NCBI GenBank assembly: GCA_020050795.1
Contig: JAGVKD010000005.1
Span: 22,777 to 86,776, forward strand
Reading direction: 5' to 3'
Origin: Candidatus Babeliales bacterium
Lineage (GTDB): Bacteria > Babelota > Babeliae > Babelales > Vermiphilaceae
Length of the DNA: 64,000 bases
Under the pieces are notes generated by a model. That model worked only from the letters and a program-made list of their open reading frames with translations. It was not told where the DNA came from and ran no database searches. The position numbers and the translations under genes were made by a program. Position 1 is the stretch's first letter, and every line of letters starts with the position of its first letter. Positions 42,427 to 51,151 of this stretch are shown piece by piece.

Positions 42427-43566
42427 TTAAGATATAATTGCTTTGATCAATTTTTTAATTTCGAGGCATCCGCGCTTTTTGTTCATATTTTCCAAGTTCT
42501 GGCGCATTATGGCCAGTGCCTCTGGATTTGCAATCAGACTTTCTACCACATGGCGAATTTCTTCGTTGCTCTTCACGCTTTTGCCAAACTCATATTTTTC
42601 TGCGATTTCATGGTTCAGTTTTTCCCAGTCCATCACTGTCGCGGTGGCATCCAAGAGCATTGGGATGTTCATGTACATGCCCTCACAAAAACTGACCGAT
42701 CCTGATTTGGTCACAAAAAGATCACTGACTGACATCAACTCTGCAACACGATCGGTGAATCCAACGATCGTCATGGAAACATGTTTTGGCAGTTCTAGTT
42801 CTTCTATTTTTTTGCGCAAACTTTCATTTTTTCCGATACATATAACCAAGTGGACTGGCTGTTCGCATTTGACGAGCTCTTGGGTGAAATAATAAGAGGT
42901 TACTGAGCCGACTGCTCCTGTCATGACCATCACGACTGGTTTACCAAGAGGAATGTTGAATTCTTCTTTGATTTTATTCTCATCTTTTGGTGTAAAGAAG
43001 GCGGGACGCAGCACAAAGCCCGTCACATAAAGTTTGTCTGCTGGAATGTGTGCTTTTTCGATTGATTGCTTGATGAGCTGATTTTCAAAAGGCAGAGTAA
43101 AATATAGTTTTTCGTAATTTGAATTTTTTGGACCTGTAAGAAAAAGTGTGGCATCCAGGTCGGTTGGAATAACTATAAAAGGAAGATCAAGCTTTTTGGT
43201 GACAGCAAGAATGCTGCTATTAACAAACGGGATAACAGAAATGACCAAGTCAGGTTTTTCTTTTTTGAGAAATTCTTCTATGCGACGCTCAACGCGGGGA
43301 GCAAAAAAGCTATAGAGCCCACTGCCAAATTGAGCCAAATTATTGAGAGCCCAATACATACGGCGGCGAATAAACCAGTTATAAATCATTTCGCCGTTAT
43401 AGCGGCCGCGAGAAATGTAATTTAGAGGGTCAATGCTGCCCAAAACATCGGTAAATATAAATGCCTGAGAGACAACATAATGTCCCTTGAGCTGCTCTTC
43501 GAGCGCATTGGAAACGGACGAGTGGCCCCCGCCGGCGGGGCAGGTAAAAATGACAATCTTTTTCAT
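42427..43566 (-). CDS. UgtP/MGDG-synthase-like glycosyltransferase
   Basis: 379 residues from the ATG at 43566 (AAGGAA 9 bases upstream). GT28-type lipid glycosyltransferase: N-terminal 'VIFTCPAGGGHSSVSNAL' matches the diacylglycerol-binding domain of MGDG synthase and UgtP, 'IEEFLKKEKPDLVISVIPFVN' the linker, 'PFIVIPTDLDATLFL', 'VVMVMTGAVGSVT' the second Rossmann domain, and 'SDLFVTKSGSVSFCEGMYMNIPML' the UDP-sugar site (TKSGS / E). Expected to move sugar from a UDP-sugar to diacylglycerol in the inner membrane, producing a glycolipid. MurG is the alternative; the PAGGGH and TKSG motifs favour the lipid enzyme. Confidence 0.87.
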   Translation of the reverse strand: MKKIVIFTCPAGGGHSSVSNALEEQLKGHYVVSQAFIFTDVLGSIDPLNYISRGRYNGEMIYNWFIRRRMYWALNNLAQFGSGLYSFFAPRVERRIEEFLKKEKPDLVISVIPFVNSSILAVTKKLDLPFIVIPTDLDATLFLTGPKNSNYEKLYFTLPFENQLIKQSIEKAHIPADKLYVTGFVLRPAFFTPKDENKIKEEFNIPLGKPVVMVMTGAVGSVTSYYFTQELVKCEQPVHLVICIGKNESLRKKIEELELPKHVSMTIVGFTDRVAELMSVSDLFVTKSGSVSFCEGMYMNIPMLLDATATVMDWEKLNHEIAEKYEFGKSVKSNEEIRHVVESLIANPEALAIMRQNLENMNKKRGCLEIKKLIKAIIS

Positions 43567-43747
43567 ACGTATATGTTCCTTAGTATTCATTGGTCCCCAC
43601 CTAATTATGACTAATATACCATATTTCCATCAAAAAATTCTACGACCAGGCTTTTTGGCGCTAGAATAATTGAATATCGAGATCCTAATGGGGTAGTCTG
43701 GGTCAGATAGCTTAGGGTTATTGGGATCAAAACATTGAGGAACGATT

Positions 43748-44392
43748 ATGGCAGGATTTTCGATACGGCAGGCCTACAAACAGGCCTTTAACCTTACGAT
43801 TGATAATATCAGCTCCTTGCTTCCGGCCTTTGCCTTTGTGGCGGTGGCCTATGCTTTGAATGCTTGCTTTGCGAAAGTGGCGATATCGAGCGGTCCACTT
43901 TTTCGCCTTGTATTTATCTGTGTTAGTGCCGCAGTTGCCCTTCTCTTTACTATCGGGCTTGAGCGCATTGGACTTGATTTGACAGACCGAGGCTCGACTA
44001 AATGGGAAAGACTCTTTTCAGGTTTCAATATTATTGGATTATTTTTCTTATCAGGTCTCTTTTATGGCCTCATAGTTATAGGCGGCTGTTTGTTGCTCAT
44101 TATTCCTGGAATTATCTGGAGCATCAAATACAGCCTGCATGACTTATTTATCGTGGATACCCAATGTACAGCGCAAGAGTCGATCACCCGCTCAGGTCAG
44201 TTGACTGAAGGTCATAAAGGGAAATTATTTTGGTTTTATGTGCTCAATTGGTTTATTGGCGCATTGAGTTTTGGATTGCTCTATCCCGTCATCCTGTTTG
44301 CACGTATTTCGGTGTATCGCCAGCTGCAAAGAAAGCTATTTGCCGACGCAAAATTCGCGAAAGACAGCTTCCATGCCGGCCTCGGAGATTGA
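43748..44392 (+). CDS. YciC/DUF975-like membrane protein
   Basis: 214 residues with about five membrane helices. Two blocks resemble the glycerophosphodiesterase membrane-domain/YciC group: 'LLLIIPGIIWSIKYSLHDLFIVD' and 'QESITRSGQLTEGHKGKLFWFYVLNWFIG'. AGGAACG precedes the ATG. Its last 57 bases overlap the mnmE gene on the other strand, so the C-terminal tail (KLFADAKFAKDSFHAGLGD) is encoded opposite the invariant MnmE C-terminus. Function of the family is not established. Confidence 0.72.
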   Translation: MAGFSIRQAYKQAFNLTIDNISSLLPAFAFVAVAYALNACFAKVAISSGPLFRLVFICVSAAVALLFTIGLERIGLDLTDRGSTKWERLFSGFNIIGLFFLSGLFYGLIVIGGCLLLIIPGIIWSIKYSLHDLFIVDTQCTAQESITRSGQLTEGHKGKLFWFYVLNWFIGALSFGLLYPVILFARISVYRQLQRKLFADAKFAKDSFHAGLGD

Positions 44393-45709
44393 TTTTCCGG
44401 TCAGCTGAGAAAGATCAGAAAGAAGATCGTTTAGATGGTAGGAGATGATTTCGAATTGCGGGTCGTCAAGCAGTGGCAGAATAGTGCGTAACTTTTCATT
44501 CGCACTGGCCAAAATATTGAACTGGCGCTTATTGAGCAAGAATGGAGAATCGACGTGTGCAAAAAGCGCGTCGATTTTTTCTTGAATCTTTTGTTCAACT
44601 TCCTTGAGACCAACTTTTTCTGTGCTCGAGATTTTCAGAGCGCGTTGTGCGAAATTGTTCAGTTGCGGCAAGTCGGCCTTGCTTGCAATCGTGATAATCT
44701 TATTCGGGTGCTGCGCGAGCAATTGGGTATAGATTTCAGTTTCTTGTGCAGAAAGTTCACGTGCTGCATCAACAACGAGCAAAATGATATCTGCACTTTC
44801 TGCTTCTTTAAATGAGCGCTCGATGCCCTGCTGTTCAATTTCATCCTTCGTTTCGCGAAGTCCAGCCGTATCGATCAGAGTCCAGTAGCTGCCATTTTTA
44901 TAGAGGCCTGCTTCGATAGCATCCCGTGTGGTCCCCGCAATGGGGGTAACGATTGCACGGTTGCTGCCAAGCAAGGCATTGAATAGTGATGATTTGCCGG
45001 CGTTGACCGATCCGATAATGGCAATACGCACACCTTCCCGAATCTGCTTTTGCTGATCGAATTGTGCCTGTAATTTTTTTATGGTCTCTTGCACATGTTC
45101 GAGGGATTTTTTTATTTGAGCAGAAAATTCTAAATTTTCCTCATCGATGAATTCAAAGCTTGCTTCAGAGAGTGCAAGCGCTTTGACGAGTTGCTTCTCT
45201 ATAGAGACAAACCAGGAGGAGAAGGATCCTTCCAATTGCGCGAGGGATTGCTTGAGTCCAATTTCAGTGTTGGCATGAATGAGTTCATTGATAGCTTCCG
45301 CTTGAAGCAGGTCAATTTTCTCATTGGCCACAGCGCGCTGGGTGAACTCCCCGGCGGTTGCCATGCGAGCGCCAAATTTGATCGCTAACGAAATTATCTG
45401 TTCGATGATGAAGGGATTGTTGTGGCAGGTGATCTCGATCGTGTCTTGCCCCGTAAATGTTCGCGGCGCATGCATCAGAAGGAAGAGGACCTGGTCGATA
45501 TGCTTTCCATTCTGATCAACCACCCACCCATAATGAATGGTGTGAGTTTTGGCATCGCGCAGAGATGTGCCAGATTGCACACGGGCAAAGTTGTCCGCAA
45601 TCTCAATGGCGCTGGAACCAGAAAGGCGTATTAATGCAAGCGCCCCGCTTGCCTGCGGGGTGCATTGTGCAATAATTGAATTTTCGTAACGATTCGCTGA
45701 TAGCGTCAT
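44336..45709 (-). CDS. mnmE: tRNA modification GTPase MnmE
   Basis: 457 residues. With MnmG it modifies wobble uridines of tRNAs. N-terminal tetrahydrofolate-binding domain ('IIAQCTPQASGALALIRLSG', 'QDTIEITCHNNPFI', 'ARMATAGEFTQRAVANEKIDLLQAEAI'), helical domain, then the G domain: G1 'GSVNAGKSSLF', G3 'DTAGLRET', 'SKAD', and the invariant C-terminal 'FREFCVGK' whose Cys is needed for activity. The initiation codon is 4 bases past the jag stop, so the two are coupled. mnmG is not seen. Confidence 0.97.
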   Translation of the reverse strand: MTLSANRYENSIIAQCTPQASGALALIRLSGSSAIEIADNFARVQSGTSLRDAKTHTIHYGWVVDQNGKHIDQVLFLLMHAPRTFTGQDTIEITCHNNPFIIEQIISLAIKFGARMATAGEFTQRAVANEKIDLLQAEAINELIHANTEIGLKQSLAQLEGSFSSWFVSIEKQLVKALALSEASFEFIDEENLEFSAQIKKSLEHVQETIKKLQAQFDQQKQIREGVRIAIIGSVNAGKSSLFNALLGSNRAIVTPIAGTTRDAIEAGLYKNGSYWTLIDTAGLRETKDEIEQQGIERSFKEAESADIILLVVDAARELSAQETEIYTQLLAQHPNKIITIASKADLPQLNNFAQRALKISSTEKVGLKEVEQKIQEKIDALFAHVDSPFLLNKRQFNILASANEKLRTILPLLDDPQFEIISYHLNDLLSDLSQLTGKSISEAGMEAVFREFCVGK

Positions 45710-45713
45710 GACC

Positions 45714-46505
45714 CTATTGTGTGTTCAACACAACCTTCAAATAACGGAACTCGCGTTTGAATTTACTACGCAGAGTCGCCAAAATTAAGTTTGCAAAGCT
45801 GCTAAAGAGCAGACGTTCTTTGTCTTCATTCTCAGTGATGCTTTTGTTGAATGTGTAGCGCAAACTATTTCCTGCCACATGGGAGGTAAAGGTTGCATGC
45901 CCAACATCCATAGCTTTGAGCGTACCGTGTACCCACAAGTCGGCGATGTCCACCATTTCAGGTGTCCAGCCATTACGCTTTGGTGGTTTTTCTGCGGTAG
46001 CTTCATCAGCCTGTTTGACCGGAACTGCTTCGCGCTGCATATCACGGACGTCGCGTTGCATGTCGCGGGGCTGCTGACGATCTTTATTTCTTTCTTGATC
46101 ACGTTCTGGACGCGGATTGCGTTGCTCATACTGATCACGACGCTCTGGGCGTTCCTGACGTTCTACGCGCTCTTGACGCTCAGGGCGCTGTCTGTCTTGC
46201 GATGGCGCTGCTTGGCGCTGGTCGCGACGATCAGTCGGTTGAGGGCGCGGCTGCTCTCTTTGGTGTTCTCGCTTTTGCTCATATGCTGGCTGTGGCTTGA
46301 CTGAACGAGATGCAGGTGCAGACAAAGTTGCGGTTGATTCTGCGAAAAAGATGGCAATCTTTGCTGGCTTGGTTGTCATACCCAAGAAATTTTTTTCCGC
46401 GTCTTCAAAAATTTTGATCGAAAATTCGCGCGGTTTGCCGGCACGGGTCCAGCTCTTCTCAATTGCTTTCGCTATCGATGATGCTTCTTCAACAATCGAT
46501 TTCAT
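45714..46505 (-). CDS. Jag/KhpB-like RNA-binding protein, degenerate C-terminus
   Basis: 263 residues. The N-terminal ~50 residues match the Jag-N domain ('VEEASSIAKAIEKSWTRAGK … FSIKIFEDAEKNFLGM'). Next comes a ~100-residue linker rich in Arg, Gln, Glu, Pro and Asp in short repeats, then a ~85-residue domain in the place of the KH. The usual GxxG loop ('IGRRG') is not found in 'NKSITENEDKERLLFSSFANL', and the C-terminal R3H domain is absent. Position directly before mnmE is the conserved jag-mnmE order. Probably a divergent KhpB. AAAGG precedes the ATG. Confidence 0.78.
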   Translation of the reverse strand: MKSIVEEASSIAKAIEKSWTRAGKPREFSIKIFEDAEKNFLGMTTKPAKIAIFFAESTATLSAPASRSVKPQPAYEQKREHQREQPRPQPTDRRDQRQAAPSQDRQRPERQERVERQERPERRDQYEQRNPRPERDQERNKDRQQPRDMQRDVRDMQREAVPVKQADEATAEKPPKRNGWTPEMVDIADLWVHGTLKAMDVGHATFTSHVAGNSLRYTFNKSITENEDKERLLFSSFANLILATLRSKFKREFRYLKVVLNTQ

Positions 46506-46659
46506 GCTTAGTAACCTTTATAAGGACGATATCTATCCACTACCTGAGGATTGAAAATCAATGACAAATACATCTGAGAGACTGCATCTGATTACTCTAT
46601 AGATGATTGGGAGTGTTAATGATAATCAAGAGGGATTGAGATAGGATTTTTCAAAAAAA

Positions 46660-46735
<76 letters not shown>

Positions 46736-46849
46736 ATTTTACCTGTTGGCACATTTTTTGTACCATTTCAACACTCATTAAATGTACCATGAGATTCAAT
46801 GTTGTCAACGGAATTCAGGTGTTTTTTGGGATAAAACAAGGACCATTAA

Positions 46850-47440
46850 ATGTTGAGTCAGCTCACTGGAATTGTGCAATCAGTCGATAACCATACCATC
46901 CATCTCATAGTTGGCCCCATGGGCTTTGCGCTGCAAGTGCCGAATATAGCGCAGTTTCCGCCTGGCAAAGAGACGACCGTGTTGGTCTATATGCACTGGA
47001 ATGCGGAAAATGGCCCCAGCTTTTTTGGATTCAAATCTGCGATCGATAAGCAGGTCTTTGAGCTCATCATCAGCTGCTCGGGCATCGGGCCAAAGATAGG
47101 ATTGGCCGTCCTTGGTGATTTGGGCGCTTCTGGTTTTGTGCATGCGGTGCAGATGAGCAATGATAAGGCACTGAGCAAAGTGAATGGCATCGGGGCAAAG
47201 AAGGCGGAACAAATAATTTTTCAGCTGAGATCTAAAGTGGAAAAATTGATTGGCTCTGGAGTGGAGATTGCAGGTGGCGCCGTGTTGGAACAATGGCATA
47301 CTGTTTCGCTCGCGCTCGAATCGCTCAACTATTCCCGCACTGAGATCACGCGCGCAATGAGCCAGCTACGCAAAGATGCGGATGCCAATTTGCCATTTGA
47401 TCAGTTGATGCGCAAGGCGTTGAGTTTGTTAAGCAAGTAG
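46850..47440 (+). CDS. ruvA: Holliday junction DNA helicase subunit RuvA
   Basis: 196 residues. RuvA binds the four-way junction and targets RuvB for branch migration. N-terminal OB-fold ('LTGIVQSVDNHTIHLIVGPMGFALQVP'), helix-hairpin-helix pair ('LIISCSGIGPKIGLAVL', 'LSKVNGIGAKKAEQIIFQL'), and C-terminal RuvB-contact helices ('VSLALESLNYSRTEITRAM'). AAGGA precedes the ATG. ruvB and ruvC lie elsewhere. A short C/G-rich hairpin (CCCCAC-gagt-GTGGGG, 47442-47457) just past the stop may terminate it weakly. Confidence 0.96.
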   Translation: MLSQLTGIVQSVDNHTIHLIVGPMGFALQVPNIAQFPPGKETTVLVYMHWNAENGPSFFGFKSAIDKQVFELIISCSGIGPKIGLAVLGDLGASGFVHAVQMSNDKALSKVNGIGAKKAEQIIFQLRSKVEKLIGSGVEIAGGAVLEQWHTVSLALESLNYSRTEITRAMSQLRKDADANLPFDQLMRKALSLLSK

Positions 47441-47540
47441 TCCCCACGAGTGTGGGGGCCCCGTTTGGGTGCTTCAAAAAAGGACCTGTGTGTGCATTTA
47501 TGGTATAGTAATCATATTTAATTGAATTTTTTATTGGCCT

Positions 47541-47574
47541 GCCCGTTCATTTTTTGTCAGGAAAATGACGGGGG
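47541..47574. repeat. CCCGTCATTT-type palindrome upstream of the symporter gene
   Basis: CCCGT(t)CATTTT … AAAATGACGGG, one bulged T, ends 17 bases before the ATG of the AGCS gene. Same palindrome family as 60413, 63869 and, more loosely, 6104. Confidence 0.75.
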
Positions 47575-47590
47575 ACTAAGGAAACTAAAG

Positions 47591-48919
47591 ATGCCCACAT
47601 TCGAACTTATTAAGTACTTAGAATTTTTTAGATGGTTAAATCATTCTGTCTTTGCACTGCCAGCAACCATTTTGTTTGCAGCCGCGGCAGTGATTCTAAC
47701 ATTCAAAACAGGGTTCATCCAGGTGCGCGCCTTTCCCCGATTTATCCACATGATCATCCACGGTGTCCAGCATGAAAAAGGTAGCCATCCGCGAACCATT
47801 AATCCCTTCCACGCATTGTTCACTGCAATGGCGACAACCATCGGGATGGGAAATATTGTGGTTCCACCAATCGCTATTATTGCCGGAGGTCCCGGCGCCC
47901 TTTTTTGGATGATCATTTATATCTTCTTCGGTTCAGTTACCAAATTGACTGAAGTTTCCTTTGCCCTTGATACGCGTATCGAAACTCCACGAGGAATTAT
48001 CGGTGGGCCGATCCAATATCTCAAATCGATTAGTTCTCTATTGGCATACTGGTATGGCTTTGTGATTGTATTTTTGTTTGTCAGCTGGTCTAGTTTACAA
48101 TCGAACACCCTGGCAAATATTGCCGCACAAGAAAATATTCCTCATTGGGCAGTGGGTCTTTTCCTTTCAGTTATTTTGCTTGCGGTCCTCAATGGTGGCG
48201 CACAGCGCGTTGGTAATGTTGCCAGCCGATTGGTTCCGCTTATGTTTGTTCTCTATGTTTCCTTTTCATTGCTCATCCTATTGAAAGATCCGATTGCGCT
48301 TTGGAGTGCGTTGTGTTTGGTGTGTCGCAGTGTCCTTCACCCATCGGCAGCCATTGGCGGTTTTGCCGGGGCGACTATGCTGCGTGCAATGAACAGCGGA
48401 TTTTCTCGCGCGGTGTTTGTCACCGAAGCGGGATTGGGAACCTCTTCCATCGCACACGCAACGGCCAACACTGAGAAGCCACTCGATCAAGGTATCTTGG
48501 CGATGGGCGCAATGATTGCCGACTTATTTCTTGTCTGCATTTCCGGGTTTCTCATTTTGGTGACCGGTGCTTGGATGGTTGTGGGCGACAATGTGGGCAG
48601 CACATTAATTTATGATGCGTTCAAGCAGCATGCGCCCGCGATGGGAAGCATTGTGCTCCTGATGAGCATTACGCTTTTTGTTCTGACTACCGTTATCGGA
48701 AATGGTTTTAATGGTGTGCAAAGTTTTGGCGCACTCACCAATTATCGCTTCACGCGCTGGTATGTTGCCTTCACCGTGATTGTGGTATTTTTAGGCGCAT
48801 TGAGTCCGGTACCGCTTGTCTGGGAAATTCAGGACACGCTTCTTTATTTAGTTGCGATTCCAAACTTACTCGGCTTATTGCTCTTGGCATTTAAGCGACC
48901 GAGTGTTCTCAAGTATTAG
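47591..48919 (+). CDS. AGCS-family sodium:alanine/glycine symporter
   Basis: 442 residues from the ATG at 47591 (AAGGAA 8 bases upstream; 23 earlier codons cross the palindrome and are rejected). Eleven or so membrane helices. Family signatures: 'FRWLNHSVFALPATILFAAAAVIL'-type N-terminus, 'MATTIGMGNIVVPPIAIIAGGPGALFWMIIYIFFGSVTKLTEVSFA', and 'NSGFSRAVFVTEAGLGTSSIAHATA', matching the AGCS consensus. Imports amino acids with Na+. In a host-dependent bacterium it is a likely route for scavenging. A palindrome sits in its leader. Confidence 0.93.
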   Translation: MPTFELIKYLEFFRWLNHSVFALPATILFAAAAVILTFKTGFIQVRAFPRFIHMIIHGVQHEKGSHPRTINPFHALFTAMATTIGMGNIVVPPIAIIAGGPGALFWMIIYIFFGSVTKLTEVSFALDTRIETPRGIIGGPIQYLKSISSLLAYWYGFVIVFLFVSWSSLQSNTLANIAAQENIPHWAVGLFLSVILLAVLNGGAQRVGNVASRLVPLMFVLYVSFSLLILLKDPIALWSALCLVCRSVLHPSAAIGGFAGATMLRAMNSGFSRAVFVTEAGLGTSSIAHATANTEKPLDQGILAMGAMIADLFLVCISGFLILVTGAWMVVGDNVGSTLIYDAFKQHAPAMGSIVLLMSITLFVLTTVIGNGFNGVQSFGALTNYRFTRWYVAFTVIVVFLGALSPVPLVWEIQDTLLYLVAIPNLLGLLLLAFKRPSVLKY

Positions 48920-48939
48920 AAACGTTTAAGACAATAAGA

Positions 48940-48968
48940 AAGGCGGCCAATCAGGCCGCCTTATTTTT
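48940..48968. terminator. bidirectional intrinsic terminator
   Basis: Perfect AAGGCGGCC-aatca-GGCCGCCTT with T-runs on plus, between the convergent symporter (48919) and the exported coiled-coil gene (48968). Confidence 0.92.
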
Positions 48969-49945
48969 TATGCTTTTGCTTGTCGCGTTATAGTATTGTG
49001 AACTTCTTGAATGCGTTGGTTGACTGCCATTTTGTTGCGTACTTTTTGTACTGCATCGGCATGTTTTGCGCGTGCGACAAGGCGTGCAATTTGTGCATCG
49101 ATTTCTTGTTTGTCGTTTTCTATTTGTTTTTCGATAAGCTCTCTAATAGCGCTTTGTTCTTCACTATTTTTTGCATCGAAGTTGGGATGCAATTTTTTAA
49201 TCTGTTCTTGTTCAAGATCTCTTGGTGTTGAGAAATGATGTTTTTCATAACGCTGTGCAAGTTGCGGATTGTTGAGCAGCACGAGTGCCGTATATTCTTC
49301 ATCAGTAAATTGCTGCATTTTTAATTGTGTTGCTGAGGCAATGCTAACCATTTCACCTTGTTCTGCTTGTGTTATCGCTACGCGTCTTTGTGCTTGTGCG
49401 ATTGGATCAAAACGATCGTAGAGTGCATCAACAGTACGTTTACCAATATTTTCACCAGAACTTTTTGCGGTATGAAGAACGAAAGTTTGTCCCGCTTTGG
49501 TGGCGAAATCTCGCTCTGTATGCCATGGATCTTGTTTGCCAAATTCTCGTTGACGTGCGAGTTCTGCATATACTTGCAACTCTGTTTTATGGTTGACTCC
49601 TCGTTTGAGCTCGTCCATATTTTCGCCTGTTGCTTTGTTCTGTGCCAGGACAGCGTCAACCGTGGCTGCTGCGGCCTCAACGGCAGCTTGCTTGTCTACA
49701 TCAGCCAATCTTTTTTGAAGTTCGACTTCCTGATCGACACTGCGTCCAGCTCGAGCTCCATCCCCGCTAAGAATAACTAGTTGTGATGCTTGACCTTGCC
49801 CATGCTCCTGGCGCACAATTTTTCCGCCTTCTCCGTCAAGTACTTCTATTTTTGGTTGTTCATCTTCATCCATCGTCCACGTCGAATTGCTGGTGATCAT
49901 TGCCGCTGCAAAAAATGCATAGGCATACATATTTTTATGTTTCAT
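48968..49945 (-). CDS. exported coiled-coil protein, unknown function
   Basis: 325 residues. Signal peptide ending …NSTWT|MDEDEQPKIEVLDG, so the mature N-terminus is again Met plus acidic residues. The rest is mostly long helices rich in Gln, Glu, Ala and Lys (for example 'QEVELQKRLADVDKQAAVEA'), with a final coiled coil 'EQIKKLHPNFDAKNSEEQSAIRELIEKQIE'. AAGGA precedes the ATG. First of a run of exported helical proteins on this strand (to 52614). No family recognised. Confidence 0.72.
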   Translation of the reverse strand: MKHKNMYAYAFFAAAMITSNSTWTMDEDEQPKIEVLDGEGGKIVRQEHGQGQASQLVILSGDGARAGRSVDQEVELQKRLADVDKQAAVEAAAATVDAVLAQNKATGENMDELKRGVNHKTELQVYAELARQREFGKQDPWHTERDFATKAGQTFVLHTAKSSGENIGKRTVDALYDRFDPIAQAQRRVAITQAEQGEMVSIASATQLKMQQFTDEEYTALVLLNNPQLAQRYEKHHFSTPRDLEQEQIKKLHPNFDAKNSEEQSAIRELIEKQIENDKQEIDAQIARLVARAKHADAVQKVRNKMAVNQRIQEVHNTITRQAKA

Positions 49946-49957
49946 GAAAAAGCATCC

Positions 49958-50542
49958 TTACGATGTAATATTTTGTTTTAATTGTTCTAATTGAGGTGCG
50001 CATGCAGGAAATTTCGAAATGTCTTCTTCGAGATTTTTTATTAATGATGCGCGTTCTTCGGCCGGTGTGATTGCAATGAGATCCTTCCATTGAGTGATAA
50101 ATTCTTTGTCAGCATTGGCATCAAAGAGCCGCTCTTGAAGCTGCTGCGCAATCTGTTTATTTTCTTCGGTTAGTTTTTTGATATGAGCTTGCAACATTGG
50201 TAATTCATTTGCACGTGCTTGCATAGTTTGATAACGACTCAAGCTGTGCACAATGCCAGAGAATGTTGAGTGCAATAAGAATGCGCTTAATGCTTGTTGG
50301 GCAATAGTTTCTTTTTGATCGGTGACTTCAGGCTCACCAGTAATATACGGTCTGATGTGCCACTTATTTTTATCATAATGTATTTGTGCGCCATAAAATG
50401 ATTCGTTCAGACTGGCTGAAAAGCGTGGATTGGAAAAGTCATCATTAAATGAAAAAAGAAAAGATGCAGTAATGCCATACACATTACTGCATCCTAAAAA
50501 TACGATCAAAAAAAGAAGTTGTTTTTTCAGCTGCTGATTCAT
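49958..50542 (-). CDS. exported protein with beta N-part and coiled-coil C-part
   Basis: 194 residues. Signal peptide MNQQLKKQLLFLIVFLGCSNVYG. A short beta-type segment ('ASFLFSFNDDFSNPRFSASLNESFYGAQIHYD…RPYITGEPEV') is followed by a coiled coil ('MQARANELPMLQAHIKKLTEENKQIAQQLQERL') and an amphipathic helix end. No Shine-Dalgarno is obvious. It ends 12 bases before the start of the gene at 49945, so the two are probably co-transcribed. Function unknown. Confidence 0.68.
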   Translation of the reverse strand: MNQQLKKQLLFLIVFLGCSNVYGITASFLFSFNDDFSNPRFSASLNESFYGAQIHYDKNKWHIRPYITGEPEVTDQKETIAQQALSAFLLHSTFSGIVHSLSRYQTMQARANELPMLQAHIKKLTEENKQIAQQLQERLFDANADKEFITQWKDLIAITPAEERASLIKNLEEDISKFPACAPQLEQLKQNITS

Positions 50543-50640
50543 AGACGCTTTGCTGTTTGTCTATTTAAAAATGCAAAAATACATTAATGAATTCGCTAAA
50601 AAGCTTATCCCTTTTTATGTATTTTTACAAGTCACCTGCT

Positions 50641-51000
50641 TTAAGCCTTCAGGCAACTTTCAGCCAACGAGAGCGTGAGCTCATCGATTCGTTTTTGCAA
50701 ACTCAGGCGCCGTTCATCGTCTGGGCAATTCTTTTCTATGTCTCTCAATCGATCGATGAGCGTTATTTTGGTCTCATGCTTTGAGACAAGTGCTTGGTGC
50801 TTTGTTTTTTTATATTCGCAAAATGCAGTGCAAAAGGCGGCGACTGCAGCAACTGCCGTCAGGCTCAAGGTGATAACGGTAGGATTTTGATAGATAGGAA
50901 CATTGTTGTTATTGTCTTCGGCGTACATAACCAGCGATGGGACACAAAGCAGGAATACGAAAAATCCGCTTACCAATCGGCGAGAATTGAAAATACGCAT
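50641..51000 (-). CDS. small exported or membrane protein with coiled coil
   Basis: 119 residues. Signal peptide to ~27 (…CVPSLVMYAE), a membrane helix at about 41-62 ('TVITLSLTAVAAVAAFCTAF'), then a coiled coil ('ITLIDRLRDIEKNCPDDERRLSLQKRIDELTLSLA'). AAGG precedes the ATG. Same overall plan as the next gene (51152): signal, short spacer, one membrane helix, cytoplasmic or periplasmic coil. No family recognised. Confidence 0.65.
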   Translation of the reverse strand: MRIFNSRRLVSGFFVFLLCVPSLVMYAEDNNNNVPIYQNPTVITLSLTAVAAVAAFCTAFCEYKKTKHQALVSKHETKITLIDRLRDIEKNCPDDERRLSLQKRIDELTLSLAESCLKA

Positions 51001-51083
51001 ACAACCACCTTTTTTTTAAAAAATGAGGAATCATTTTTCTGGCATTGTAACGCGTGTATGAGAAACCACAAGCGGGTAGAAAT

Positions 51084-51116
51084 AAAAAAAGCGGTGAATA
51101 TATTTTCACCGCTTTC
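51084..51116 (-). terminator. intrinsic terminator
   Basis: AAGCGGTGAA / TTCACCGCTT with a T-run on the minus strand, past the stop at 51152. Confidence 0.87.
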
Positions 51117-51151
51117 TATTGATCTTTTATCTATTTTTATTGAGTGAAAAT

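Noticed and set aside
42187..42705. 172-residue frame on plus
   Set aside because: Begins in non-coding repeat DNA (IRLRLRQGYAAQAGR is repeat-derived) and then runs antisense to the well supported glycosyltransferase gene.
45640..45665. GC-rich palindrome in the start of mnmE as an inserted element
   Set aside because: It encodes normal MnmE residues (TPQASGALALIRLSG), so it is coincidence of codon use.
45879..46304. 141-residue frame on plus with hydrophobic composition
   Set aside because: Mirror of the Arg/Gln/Glu-rich linker of the Jag gene.
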